DNA from: JAVBMJ01 sp031552535
GTDB lineage: Bacteria; Bacteroidota; Bacteroidia; Bacteroidales; Rikenellaceae
Assembly (NCBI GenBank): GCA_031552535.1
Contig: JAVBMJ010000059.1
Coordinates: 1 to 12,536 of the forward strand
DNA: 12,536 bases
Direction of reading: 5' to 3'
Shown piece by piece: positions 1 to 8,358 of this stretch (within the stretch, counting starts at the first letter, position 1; each line of letters starts with the position of its first letter). Position numbers and translations under genes: made by a program. The notes beneath the pieces were generated by a model. The model worked only from the letters and a program-made list of their open reading frames with translations. It ran no database searches and had not been told where the DNA came from.

Positions 1-81
1 ATCCTCAAACCGCACAACCTCGAAATTATCCACAAGCCATTCGGCTAAAAACATCCGTGCAAATCGTTCCTGCTCTGTCAT
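1..81 (-). CDS. Possible 5' fragment of an unidentified gene, cut by the window edge
   Basis: An ATG at 81-79 on the minus strand opens a frame that stays open for 27 codons to the window edge. The peptide begins MTEQERFARMFLAEW and is rich in acidic and aromatic residues, which looks protein-like. An in-frame stop lies just upstream (115-117 read on the minus strand), so the start would be at or near this ATG. I do not recognise the family. The start codon sits at the end of a 9-bp inverted repeat (81-89 and 101-109). The preceding minus-strand operon ends in a strong terminator at 201-237, so this gene would need its own promoter. No perfect TAnnTTTG box is visible; TAAACTTG at 106-99 is one mismatch away. 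Plus-strand frames here are also partly open, so the call is tentative. Confidence 0.35.
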   Translation of the reverse strand, partial: MTEQERFARMFLAEWLVDNFEVVRFED

Positions 82-109
82 CGTAAACTGCGTTTGTGCA
101 AGTTTACGA
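81..109. repeat. 9-bp inverted repeat covering the start codon of the left-edge reading frame
   Basis: TCGTAAACT at 81-89 is the exact reverse complement of AGTTTACGA at 101-109, with an 11-base spacer. On the minus strand the repeat's downstream arm includes the first base of the putative ATG at 81-79. It could be an operator or a hairpin that hides the start codon. On the plus strand it is followed by ATTTTT, so a weak plus-strand terminator is the alternative reading. Confidence 0.45.
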
Positions 110-200
110 ATTTTTCACCAACCTACTTTTCAGACTGAGCCATTATTTTTTTGTGAGTATCAGCCGGTCAATTACCACCCACTTTTGTTCACATTACCGT

Positions 201-237
201 AAAAAAAACGGGTAGGTATCCTTGCAGATACCTACCC
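201..237 (-). terminator. Rho-independent terminator of the SusCD operon
   Basis: GGGTAGGTATC at 210-220 and GATACCTACCC at 227-237 form a perfect 11-bp stem around a 6-base loop. Read on the minus strand, the hairpin is followed by G and then eight T (positions 208-201). This is a textbook intrinsic terminator. It begins 54 bases after the stop codon of the DUF4957/DUF5123-like lipoprotein gene and so marks the end of the SusC-SusD-lipoprotein transcript. The plus strand has no T-run after the stem, so it acts in one direction. Confidence 0.93.
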
Positions 238-291
238 ATCCCCTGAATTTGACAAAGGCTAATAAATTTAGGGTTTTATGGTGTGGTCACA

Positions 292-2163
292 TTACTGCGC
301 CGGGATCCACCGCGGGTCACCCACTTTGGCGTCGATCAAAGATTTGGGTTTCAATGTGAAGTCGCCATTGTCCGGATCCTTGAACACGTCGTAATATCCT
401 TCCGAAAGGGTCACAAGCCCCGGTATGGGATCGGAAGAGGTGGCAAAACCGCTCACCGCGTCGTTGTTGGACATGTTCATCGTAGCACCTCCGGCACGAA
501 TACCTTTATAAGTAGCCGAGCCCTTGATGCGTCCGAAGATACAGCTGTTCATATTGATCTCGTCGGTGTTGCCGGTGGTCATCGTAAGGTCGATAAAATA
601 ACGCCCGTTGGTCGTCCCGTCGCCCATGTTGTTGAACGTACAATTCGAGATGGTATAGGTGCTCTTGGTGGAAGTGGCGCTAACCTTCGACTGTATCAGG
701 CTGACCAATACGTTGAACGTACTGTTGGTCACCGTGTAGTTACGTGGAGCTACTGCCGCTGCGGTTGCCTGGATGTGGAGTACGGCATAGTTCTGTGTGC
801 CGTCGTTCATATTTTTAGCATAGCAGCGATCTATGAGCAGAGTGCCTATTGTCTGGTTGGCGGTGGTCTTCTGGCTGCGGAACAGCGAGCGGCCGAACCC
901 GTCGAACTGGCTGTCGCGCAATTCGAACGACGTGAGGTTAAGCGCTGTGGCGGCATTGGTCACGTTGACGAAATAAGCGGTACTGGCATCGGCGGCTACC
1001 CATGAAACACCCACCGACTTGAACGCCGTGATCACACCGTCCATATCCATCGCCTTCGAAAGGGTCACCACCGGCTTGTTGCCCGGCGAGCGGCTCATGA
1101 TGGTCAGCGCTTTGGTGATTTTGTAGGTTCCCGTTGCATCGCCCGGTTTCGATGCGGTGTATGTGGCATTGGAGGCAAGCATCAGCACGTCGCCGTCCGA
1201 AGCGGCATCCATGGCATCCATCAGGTTCGAACCCGAAGCCACATTGGTGTATACGGTCGGAATAGCGTACCACGAGCGGAAAGTAACCTTGTTGCAGGGG
1301 GTGTCGCCGATGAATATCTGGACCGTGTAGTTGGTCAGAGGAGTAAGGCCGGTGATCTTCTGCGACAACGTAGCAGCCGTTATATTCTGCGTAATGGCTG
1401 CACCCGAAGAGGGAGTGAGCACCACTTTCGTAACGGCCGGGCCAGCTTTCCAGCGTACAGTAACCTCCGTGGAGAATATGTCGGCGTCCTCGACCGGGAG
1501 AAGCGGAGCCAGCAGGTTCACACTTACGCTGTTGAGCTTGATCCCGTCTTCGCCGTAAGCCGAAGCCGTATAGGCGAGCTGGGCTAAACCGCTGACTCTG
1601 ACATACCCGTTGGCCACATCGGCAGGTGTCGGGACGAAATCATGGCTATAAGATGTGCCGTCGTCGGAAACCAGCGAAATTTTGGATATGATGTAGGCCG
1701 TATTCCAACGCAGGACAACCCAATCGTCGCCCTTATCCTCGGCAGCTACCGGGTAAAGAACCGTGGGAGCCTCCTTGGTGCGGATGCCTTCGGTCGTTTG
1801 CGTGGTGTTGGAGTTGGCCGTAGCCGTGATCCCACTTATGGCCGTGAGGCGGAAATAGTAGTTGGTATAGTATTCGAGCGCCGTGAAAAGGTATTTATTT
1901 TTGGCGTTCAACACATCCACACTGCGGACATCGGTAGCGAACGTAGGGTCGGACGAATAGTCGACCTTATAGCTCACAGCGTCGGGAATGGCGCTCCACG
2001 TAAGCTCGATGGTGTTGGCTACGGCCGTCCCTGAAACGGCGACAGGACGGAACAGGCGCTCTTGCGGCGGATCGACCTCGGCGTCTTCGCACGACGAGGC
2101 CAGCATAGCCCCAGCAAGCATTAGCGCCGCCGAAAGGAAAGATATATATTTTTTTGTCTTCAT
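292..2163 (-). CDS. Surface lipoprotein with fibronectin type III repeats and DUF4957/DUF5123-like C-terminal region (SusE-position glycan-binding protein)
   Basis: The 623-residue product starts with a lipoprotein signal peptide; the lipobox LASSC ends at Cys25 and is followed by EDAE, an acidic stretch like the Bacteroidetes lipoprotein export signal, so display on the cell surface is likely. Residues about 35-130 look like a fibronectin type III domain (IELTWSAIPDAVSYKV, YYTNYYFRL), with further beta-sandwich-like repeats to about 295. From about 298 a new region begins (VYTNVASGSNLMDAMDAASD) with short repeating beta-strand turns such as VTNSTFN and ISNCTFNNM, typical of a right-handed beta-helix; this matches my memory of DUF4957 followed by DUF5123. 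Such proteins are known beside SusC/SusD in pectin-type loci. No lyase or hydrolase active site is evident, so binding is inferred rather than catalysis. It is the last gene of the operon, 37 bases after SusD, with a terminator downstream. Confidence 0.85.
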   Translation of the reverse strand: MKTKKYISFLSAALMLAGAMLASSCEDAEVDPPQERLFRPVAVSGTAVANTIELTWSAIPDAVSYKVDYSSDPTFATDVRSVDVLNAKNKYLFTALEYYTNYYFRLTAISGITATANSNTTQTTEGIRTKEAPTVLYPVAAEDKGDDWVVLRWNTAYIISKISLVSDDGTSYSHDFVPTPADVANGYVRVSGLAQLAYTASAYGEDGIKLNSVSVNLLAPLLPVEDADIFSTEVTVRWKAGPAVTKVVLTPSSGAAITQNITAATLSQKITGLTPLTNYTVQIFIGDTPCNKVTFRSWYAIPTVYTNVASGSNLMDAMDAASDGDVLMLASNATYTASKPGDATGTYKITKALTIMSRSPGNKPVVTLSKAMDMDGVITAFKSVGVSWVAADASTAYFVNVTNAATALNLTSFELRDSQFDGFGRSLFRSQKTTANQTIGTLLIDRCYAKNMNDGTQNYAVLHIQATAAAVAPRNYTVTNSTFNVLVSLIQSKVSATSTKSTYTISNCTFNNMGDGTTNGRYFIDLTMTTGNTDEINMNSCIFGRIKGSATYKGIRAGGATMNMSNNDAVSGFATSSDPIPGLVTLSEGYYDVFKDPDNGDFTLKPKSLIDAKVGDPRWIPAQ

Positions 2164-2200
2164 AATCTGATGCTTTATTGATTTACCAAACGACGGAAGT

Positions 2201-4114
2201 TTAGAATCCGTAATCGTTGACCAGCGTCCCGCGCGAGTCGGTCAGTACCGAATTGTGGATCGGACGATAGGGACATCCGTTGTTCTGGACGGTGCTCATA
2301 CCCTTTACAACGCCTCCCACGACCTGGTCGAGGAACTTGTAGTACTTGATATTCTCGACCGTGCCCGACGCTTTCAGCCAGTCGGCCTCCTCGTAGCCCG
2401 AAGGTTTCGTGTCTACCACGTCGTAGAAATTGGCCGTCGAGACATCTATATCCTCGGTGTCTGTTGCGAGGTACTTGAAATAGAGCTTCGTTGGCAGGGC
2501 TGCACCCGGCTTGTAAAGGCTCGTCGCAGGCATTTTATGTTCAATGACGATCGTGTAGCTGTCCTGCTTCATTTTCGAGATGTTGGCGGCGTATTTGTTC
2601 CAGCGCATAAGGTCGTACTTGCGTATCCCTTCACCTGCGAACTCCCACATGCGTTCGTTTTCAATGGCCCCCTGGAAAGCGCTCTCGGTTCCAAAACTGT
2701 TTACATAGGTTTGTACGGCGCCTTCCTGCGCTTTCGGGAACGCGCGCTTGCGCACCTGGAAGAGGGCGTCCTTGGCATCGGCCGAAGGAGCACCGTTGAT
2801 GGCGTTGTCGGCCTCGGCAAACATCAAAAGCACGTCGGAGTAGCGCATCAGGCAGAAATGTATGCCCGTGGCCACTTTACCCGTTCCTGCCACTTTCTTA
2901 GCTTCGATGTAGTCGTTGCGCATCCACTTCAACGACCATTTGCCGATATGGTATGTGTCGTAAGGATCGCCGGGAATAAGCTGCTTCGGGGTTTTATCGT
3001 AGCGGTAATAAGTGACCGACACGTCACGGCGCTGGTCGTTGGGATCGAACGAGTAGAAATAAGCCGCCGATGTCTGCACCTGGAACTGGGTCGTGCCGCC
3101 GTATTTGGTCGAGGTTTCGAAGAACGGAACCCCGATCAGGTGCCCCAGTTCGCCCGTTTTACCTACCGAGCTGAAGCCCATGCTTATTTCGAACAGGCTT
3201 TCGCCGTAAGGATCGTTATTGCGCTGGCACTGCGTCATGAAGACGTTCTGGTAGCTTGGGTTCAACCCGTGGGGGTTATTCGGGCTGGTCATGATCTCGT
3301 TGCAGCGCTCGCGTGCGATGGTGTAATAGGTCTTCCAGTCGCTTTTACGCACCCACTGCTTGCTGGTATTAAAGTACCAGCCTCCGCGATAGAGAGCCAT
3401 ACGTGCCACCAGGCCTTTGGCGAAACCGCGCTGGATACGCTCCTTGCTACCGGCTTTGCTTCCCCAGGGCAGAAAGTCAGCCACCTTGTCAACATCTTCG
3501 ATCAGGTATTGGTAAATATCCATGATGTCGGTCTTCGGAAGGTAGAAATTCGATCCGTCGGGCTGCGAAGGGGTTGTCTTGAAGGGCACATCACCCCAGA
3601 TGCGGGTGATCTCCAGGTAGCACCATGCACGCAACACTGTAGCTTCGGCCAGGTACGATCTCATTTTGGCCTTGTCCTGCTCGCCTCCCGACGACATCAG
3701 AGGGCTGTTGTTGATGCCTTCGATAACCTGGTTGGCGTACTCCACCGTTTTGTAGAGGCTCAACCACACGTCTTTCAGGTAAGCCGTCGAAGGAGTGGCC
3801 AGGTGGTTGCCTATGGCGCGGGCGTCGCCGGTACCGGCACCCGTGTAAGTACCCACGTTATCGGGGGTGAACTTCATAAATTCCATATCCGATCCGGTGG
3901 GCATGTTTACAGACAGGGTCTGTGCATAAGAGCGGTCGATAGCAAAGTTGGAGTAGATGCCCATGACAGCATCGTTGGCGTAGTCCACATTCTCATAAAC
4001 GGTGGGCGGAGTGAAAGTAGAAGGCGAGGAGGTCTCCAGGAAATCCTGGCACGACTGGAAACCCAGCGCTACGGCCGCCGTGACTACTGAAAATATTATT
4101 TTTTTCATATTCAT
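2201..4114 (-). CDS. SusD/RagB-family nutrient-binding outer-membrane lipoprotein
   Basis: SusD-like proteins sit as a lid on the extracellular face of the SusC barrel and bind the glycan to be imported. The 637-residue product has a signal peptide with a lipidated Cys22 (FQSCQDFLE), the usual SusD N-terminus. The helical TPR-like part shows the family pattern around residues 155-240: YLAEATVLRAWCYLEITRIW followed by GDVPF, then RGFAKGLVARMALYRGGW. The C-terminal RagB/SusD half contains LLMFAEADNAI and ENERMWEFAGEGIRKYDLMRW, another family hallmark. Length is within or slightly above the common 500-650 range. The start could be Met1 or Met3; both leave the signal peptide intact. The gene begins 12 bases after the SusC stop codon, so the two are co-transcribed. 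The bound sugar cannot be read from the sequence. Confidence 0.96.
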   Translation of the reverse strand: MNMKKIIFSVVTAAVALGFQSCQDFLETSSPSTFTPPTVYENVDYANDAVMGIYSNFAIDRSYAQTLSVNMPTGSDMEFMKFTPDNVGTYTGAGTGDARAIGNHLATPSTAYLKDVWLSLYKTVEYANQVIEGINNSPLMSSGGEQDKAKMRSYLAEATVLRAWCYLEITRIWGDVPFKTTPSQPDGSNFYLPKTDIMDIYQYLIEDVDKVADFLPWGSKAGSKERIQRGFAKGLVARMALYRGGWYFNTSKQWVRKSDWKTYYTIARERCNEIMTSPNNPHGLNPSYQNVFMTQCQRNNDPYGESLFEISMGFSSVGKTGELGHLIGVPFFETSTKYGGTTQFQVQTSAAYFYSFDPNDQRRDVSVTYYRYDKTPKQLIPGDPYDTYHIGKWSLKWMRNDYIEAKKVAGTGKVATGIHFCLMRYSDVLLMFAEADNAINGAPSADAKDALFQVRKRAFPKAQEGAVQTYVNSFGTESAFQGAIENERMWEFAGEGIRKYDLMRWNKYAANISKMKQDSYTIVIEHKMPATSLYKPGAALPTKLYFKYLATDTEDIDVSTANFYDVVDTKPSGYEEADWLKASGTVENIKYYKFLDQVVGGVVKGMSTVQNNGCPYRPIHNSVLTDSRGTLVNDYGF

Positions 4115-4126
4115 TGTCTTGGATCG

Positions 4127-7100
4127 TTAGAAAGTGATATTGATGCCACCTATGAAGGTACGTGCGCGCGGGAATGCCGAGTAGTCTACGCCCGGGGTAA
4201 GGGGATTCGACGCGAAAGCATCGACTTCGGGATCGTAGCCGCTGTAGTTGGTCCAGGTGTAAAGGTTATAACCCGTGACATAGATGCGCAACGTGGAGAT
4301 GGATATCTTCGAAGTCCACTTTTTGGGAAGCGTGTATCCCACTGTAACGGTATTGAGCCTTAGGAACGATCCATCCTCTACGCACCACGAATGCACGGGC
4401 TCCAACGTGAAGAGCGGGCTGAACATCGTTGCATTCTTGTTATACTCCTGAAGGGCCGCCGGATCGTTGGTCATGAACGCGCCGGTCTCCTTGTTCACAT
4501 ACGAGAAACGCTGCGAAGAGTTGAAGTCGTTGAGGATATTGCCATAGAGCTTCGAATCGGGATAGCCCGAGAATTCGAGGCGGTTGGCGTTATATATATC
4601 GTTGCCGTACGACCAGTTGAAGAACACCGAGAAATCGATAGCTTTCCAGTTGCCGCCCAGCGAGAAACCGCCGGTATGGATCGGGTTGACATTACCGATG
4701 ATCGTACGGTCGCCCGTAGCGGTCAGCACCTGGTCGTCGCCGTTCTCTGCCGAAATCTTCTTGAATTTGAGCGCTCCGGGAGCGAATATCGACTGTGAAA
4801 CCAGCGCCTGGTTGTTGGGGATCAGATTGCCATTGGCATCCCTGACATTGAGCTTCCATGTGCCTGCCTTCGAGGGGTCGGCGTTGGGAACATAAGTGAA
4901 GTCATTGAAGGAGTACATCCCGTCGTAGACATAACCGTAGATCAGGCCGATCTCCTTGCCCTCTTCGATCCAATAGTCGGCATCGGGGGTTTTGCCGCCC
5001 GAGAACCAGTAGGTCGACGCGGTGAAAGGATCGTCGAGCTTGTCGATCTTATTCTTGTTGAACGAAATGTTGAACGAGGCGTTAAGGTTGAAGTCTTTCT
5101 TCTGGATGATGGCTCCGTCGAGGGTGATCTCTATACCCCTGTTTGAGGTCTGGCCCAGGTTCTTATACTGGTAAGCGTAGCCTGTGGCGTCGGGTATCTT
5201 GCTCTTTATAAGCAGGTCTTTCGTGGTATTCCAGTAGAGGTCGATAGTTGCGTTGAGGCGTCCATTGAAGAAACCGGCATCGAGACCCAGGTCGCGAGTG
5301 ACGGTGGTTTCCCATTTCAGGCCGGGGTTGGCCAAACCTGCATCCGGATCGGGAATAAGCTGGTTCTGTGGGACATCGCCTATGTAATAGTATTTGCTGC
5401 TCGGCACATTGGTCGTGTAGAGGGCCTGCCACAGGTTGTCGGCTATACGGTTGTTGCCGGCTTCACCGTAGCTGAGGCGTACTTTGAGGTTGCTCAGCCA
5501 GTCGTGAGTACTCTTCATGAATTTCTCTTCCGAGATCCTCCAGGCAGCGGCGGCCGACGGGAAGTACCCCCACTGGTTACCCTTGGCGAATTTGCTGCTG
5601 CCGTCTGCGCGAAACGTGACGGTGAGCAGGTAACGGTCCAGGCCGCTGTAGTTGACGCGGCCGAAGAACGACAGCATCCTCTCGCCGGGGCTCACATAAG
5701 TGACGATGGGCTGGGCCGTGGCCATGTTCATCATGGCGAAGGCGCCTTCGGGACGGGTGTTCTTCGAGAAACCGCGCGCCTCGGTGGTGATGGTGTTATA
5801 GTTGTATATGTTGGTCTCCTCACCTGCCAGAAACGTCAGGTCGTGGCCTTTTATGAAATCTTTCCAGTCGTAGGTCGCGGTGTTGGTGTTGCTGAAACGC
5901 TCCGCCTCCTTGGTCTGGATACCGGCTATCGGAAGGCCGTTGGCATTGTTGCGCGATTGCGAGGTCGAAGGGCCGTAAAAGCGGTCGGTACGTTCGTTGC
6001 CCCACTCTCCGCCCCATTCCGAGCGTATCCTCAGGCCTTTGACCGGCTTATAGTTGATGGCCACGTTATAAACCTGCTGGCGGCGCTCGACGAACTTATA
6101 GTCGTCGTTGGTGAGTGTCACCGGGTTGTAGTATATACTCGGGTTCGACGAACTCTCCGAGTCCTCATCCTCGTAATCGAAGTTCACCAGGCCATTCACC
6201 GGGGCGTATTTTATCGCATGTTTAAGGCGCGAGTTGGTTCCCGTGCTCGAAGTTCCGGCCCCGTCTACCTTGGTAAGGGCGAAACGGGCGTTGAAATCCA
6301 TCGTGAACACCTTGCTCAGTTCGGTCGAGAGTTTAGCGGTTATGTTGTTGCGCTCGTATCCCGAACCGAGCATGATGCCGTCTTCGGTATTGCGCGTAAG
6401 ACCGACATTATATTTGGTGGCTTTGGTCCCGCCGCTTACGCTGAGGTTGTAATATTGCTGGAAACCGGTATTGCCAAACACCTCGTCCTGCCAGTCGGTG
6501 CCGTGTTTTGGCTTGTAAAGGTCAATATCGTCGAAAGCACCGTAATATTTCTCGAAAGTCTTGATCCCGTCGGTGTTGCCGCGCGTGAGCTCATACTGCC
6601 ACAATACGTACTCGTATGGGTTCAGCACATCGAGGGTTTTAGATATCTCCTTAACCCCAAGATAGGTATTGAACGAGATGGTTGTTTTACCCTCTTTTCC
6701 GCCTTTGGTGGTGATCATCACAACGCCGTTTGCGCCGCGCGACCCGTAGATGGCCGCAGTGGAAGCGTCTTTCAACACGTCGATAGACTGGATGTCGCTC
6801 GGCGAAATGTCGCTGATGCTGCTGACTACAAAACCGTCAACAATATAGAGTGGCGAGTTGTCCTGGGTAACCGAACCGCCCCCGCGGACGCGGATCTTCA
6901 CATCGGCATCTGGCGAACCCTCGGCCGTAGTGACCCTCACACCGGCCATGCGGCCTGCAATAGCTTCTGCGGTGGAAGCCACAGGTGCGTTCTCCAGTAT
7001 CTTTGACGATACCGACGCAACCGAACCCGTGAGATCGACTTTACGTACCGTACCGTAACCTACGTTTACCACAACCTCTTCGATTGCGGTAGCCGACTCA

Positions 7101-7426
7101 TGCAACGTCACATCGAGCGCCGTCTGCGAAGCGGCTAACTGGACAGACTGGCTTTCGTAACCTATAAACGAAAAGACCAGCGTTGAAGCTGAACCGGGAA
7201 CGTTGATCGAGTAATTTCCCCTGGCATCGGTGGTAACACCGGCATTGGTGCCCTTCGCTACAACGGTAGCCCCGATGACCGGCGCTCCGGAGACATCTTT
7301 TACACTTCCCCTGACAGTCCTTGTCTGGGCATTGAGGTTTAGTGTAAGAGACAAGAAAACGAAGGTGACCGCAAACACCCTGCAAAGAGTCGCGGACCGT
7401 CCTGTTTTAGGTTTAATTCCTGTCAT
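4127..7426 (-). CDS. SusC/RagA-family TonB-dependent outer-membrane transporter
   Basis: This is the barrel of the glycan importer, energised by TonB-ExbBD. Numbered from the ATG at 7426-7424 (1099 residues), residues 1-33 form a signal peptide (basic KPKTGR, then a hydrophobic core, ending LNLNAQ). Residues about 38-120 are a carboxypeptidase-D regulatory-like beta-sandwich (VRGSVKDVSGAPVIGATV). Next come the TonB-box-like EEVVVNVGYG at 116-125, a plug domain with LYIVDGF, and the SusC signature YGSRGANGVVMITTK near residues 222-240. The rest is a 22-strand-type barrel with aromatic-rich strands, ending in Phe (TFIGGINITF). The frame is open further upstream to 7534, with other ATGs at 7462 and 7534. 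I prefer 7426 because it gives a normal signal peptide, the preceding bases look like an AT-rich leader, and a -7 box lies at 7518-7511, downstream of the 7534 start. Confidence 0.95.
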   Translation of the reverse strand: MTGIKPKTGRSATLCRVFAVTFVFLSLTLNLNAQTRTVRGSVKDVSGAPVIGATVVAKGTNAGVTTDARGNYSINVPGSASTLVFSFIGYESQSVQLAASQTALDVTLHESATAIEEVVVNVGYGTVRKVDLTGSVASVSSKILENAPVASTAEAIAGRMAGVRVTTAEGSPDADVKIRVRGGGSVTQDNSPLYIVDGFVVSSISDISPSDIQSIDVLKDASTAAIYGSRGANGVVMITTKGGKEGKTTISFNTYLGVKEISKTLDVLNPYEYVLWQYELTRGNTDGIKTFEKYYGAFDDIDLYKPKHGTDWQDEVFGNTGFQQYYNLSVSGGTKATKYNVGLTRNTEDGIMLGSGYERNNITAKLSTELSKVFTMDFNARFALTKVDGAGTSSTGTNSRLKHAIKYAPVNGLVNFDYEDEDSESSSNPSIYYNPVTLTNDDYKFVERRQQVYNVAINYKPVKGLRIRSEWGGEWGNERTDRFYGPSTSQSRNNANGLPIAGIQTKEAERFSNTNTATYDWKDFIKGHDLTFLAGEETNIYNYNTITTEARGFSKNTRPEGAFAMMNMATAQPIVTYVSPGERMLSFFGRVNYSGLDRYLLTVTFRADGSSKFAKGNQWGYFPSAAAAWRISEEKFMKSTHDWLSNLKVRLSYGEAGNNRIADNLWQALYTTNVPSSKYYYIGDVPQNQLIPDPDAGLANPGLKWETTVTRDLGLDAGFFNGRLNATIDLYWNTTKDLLIKSKIPDATGYAYQYKNLGQTSNRGIEITLDGAIIQKKDFNLNASFNISFNKNKIDKLDDPFTASTYWFSGGKTPDADYWIEEGKEIGLIYGYVYDGMYSFNDFTYVPNADPSKAGTWKLNVRDANGNLIPNNQALVSQSIFAPGALKFKKISAENGDDQVLTATGDRTIIGNVNPIHTGGFSLGGNWKAIDFSVFFNWSYGNDIYNANRLEFSGYPDSKLYGNILNDFNSSQRFSYVNKETGAFMTNDPAALQEYNKNATMFSPLFTLEPVHSWCVEDGSFLRLNTVTVGYTLPKKWTSKISISTLRIYVTGYNLYTWTNYSGYDPEVDAFASNPLTPGVDYSAFPRARTFIGGINITF

Positions 7427-7510
7427 AATTAGTAAGTTAGTTAGATTATTTAGAAGTTTCATTCGGTTCTGCAGGGGTAAAACGGCATGTGAAAGGGGTT
7501 TTCCACAATT

Positions 7511-7518
7511 CAAAAGTA
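7511..7518 (-). promoter_or_regulatory. Candidate -7 promoter box for the SusCD operon
   Basis: Read on the minus strand, 7518-7511 is TACTTTTG, a perfect match to the Bacteroidetes -7 consensus TAnnTTTG. It would start transcription near 7505, giving a leader of roughly 80 bases before the preferred SusC ATG at 7426. I see no TTTG or TTG at the usual 19-21 base spacing upstream, so either the -33 element is degenerate, as expected for a regulated promoter, or the match is chance. Confidence 0.4.
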
Positions 7519-7558
7519 GACATATACCTTTCAAGTAACTTTAACAATTTATCAAAAT

Positions 7559-7602
7559 GCAGGTAATTTTTAACATCCGGTAAAGAATAGGTTAATACCT
7601 GC
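7559..7602. repeat. Imperfect inverted repeat in the divergent SusC/HAD control region
   Basis: GCAGGTA (7559-7565) plus TTAAC (7570-7574) pairs with GTTAATACCTGC (7591-7602). This gives a 12-bp stem with a 4-base bulge and a 16-base loop. It lies between the two outward-facing -7 boxes, upstream of both, which is where a regulator would bind. It could be an operator for the SusCD operon's missing regulator, but the bulge makes a chance match possible. Confidence 0.4.
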
Positions 7603-7647
7603 CTTGCAGGCACGGACAACCCGGTAATTATTGTAAGGGAAAATAAT

Positions 7648-7655
7648 TACCTTTG
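7648..7655 (+). promoter_or_regulatory. -7 promoter box for the HAD phosphatase gene
   Basis: TACCTTTG at 7648-7655 matches TAnnTTTG exactly and has the TACCTTTGC form common in Bacteroidetes promoters. The predicted start of transcription is near 7660, almost at the ATG at 7662. The message is therefore leaderless, or translation begins at the in-frame ATG at 7674 or 7680. A TTG at 7631-7633 is too close (14 bases) to be a normal -33 element. Confidence 0.6.
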
Positions 7656-7661
7656 CCGGCG

Positions 7662-8285
7662 ATGGACAAAAATATGGAAATGGTTAAAAATATCGTGTTC
7701 GACCTGGGAGGGGTGTTGCTCGACCTGGATCGCGAAAGATGTGTGCGCAGTTTTGCCGAGATAGGCTATCCGGAAGCCGGGGAGTTGCTCGATCCTTACA
7801 AGCAATCCGGGATATTCCTCTCCCTGGAAGAGGGGCAGACCTCGCCGCAGGAACTCTATGACTATATAATATCTAAAAGTACGAAGCCCGTAACTCCGGA
7901 GATGATAGACCGTGCGCTTTGTGATTTTCTGGTCGACATGCCGCAATATAAACTCGACATGCTGCTCGACCTGCGCAAATATTATAAGGTCTACATGCTT
8001 AGCAATACCAATGCTATAATGTTTGATTACATTGTCGGACAATGGTTTTCGCATGACGGGCACACTATAAACGACTATTTCGACCGTCTGTTCCTCTCAT
8101 ATAAAATGGGCGTGGCCAAGCCGTCGCCAGAGATATTCCACAAGATGATCTCAGAAGCCGGATTCGAAGCGCACGAAACGCTCTTTATCGACGACGGCCC
8201 GGCAAACATCGAAACAGCCTCGCAATTAGGGTTCCACACCTATCTGGCCAAAGCCGAAGAAGATTACAGGCATATTTTCAAATAG
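7662..8285 (+). CDS. HAD-superfamily phosphatase, YihX-like subfamily IA
   Basis: The product of about 207 residues is a soluble haloacid-dehalogenase-type phosphohydrolase. All four HAD motifs are present: nucleophile Asp14 in VFDLGGVLLDLD, Ser114 in LSNTN, Lys153 in VAKPSPEIF, and acidic Asp177/Asp178 in FIDDGPANI. The DLG form of motif I, lacking the second Asp of DxD, and the helical cap after it are typical of the YihX-type group, whose E. coli member removes phosphate from alpha-glucose 1-phosphate; the substrate here is not known. The frame also allows a TTG at 7653, but that codon lies inside the promoter box, so it is unlikely. Starts at 7674 or 7680 are possible and would not affect the fold. 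The gene is transcribed away from the SusCD operon and leads a plus-strand set of three genes. Confidence 0.9.
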   Translation: MDKNMEMVKNIVFDLGGVLLDLDRERCVRSFAEIGYPEAGELLDPYKQSGIFLSLEEGQTSPQELYDYIISKSTKPVTPEMIDRALCDFLVDMPQYKLDMLLDLRKYYKVYMLSNTNAIMFDYIVGQWFSHDGHTINDYFDRLFLSYKMGVAKPSPEIFHKMISEAGFEAHETLFIDDGPANIETASQLGFHTYLAKAEEDYRHIFK

Positions 8286-8358
8286 TCCGTACCCTTACCT
8301 CATAATAACCACCTCCCGGGCTATCATATATGGCAGGCCGGGATTACTATAGATATAC

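Noticed and set aside
283..1005. A 240-codon plus-strand frame opposite the DUF4957/DUF5123-like lipoprotein
   Set aside because: Antisense shadow with no signal, domain or credible start context; it would begin only 46 bases past the terminator hairpin.
292..1270. Pectate lyase activity for the C-terminal half of the lipoprotein
   Set aside because: The repeats fit a beta-helix, but I see no conserved lyase catalytic pattern, and the family is described as non-catalytic or uncharacterised.
2255..4090. A 611-codon open frame on the plus strand opposite the SusD gene
   Set aside because: It is the antisense shadow of a gene with biased codon use. Its translation is rich in His, Val and Arg with no recognisable domain, while the minus strand encodes a clear SusD protein.
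5504..7006. A 500-codon open frame on the plus strand opposite the SusC gene
   Set aside because: Same reasoning: it mirrors SusC codons, has no promoter or domain, and overlaps conserved plug and barrel sequence.
7653..7661. A TTG start for the HAD phosphatase
   Set aside because: It overlaps the last bases of the TACCTTTG promoter box and would be upstream of the predicted transcript start.
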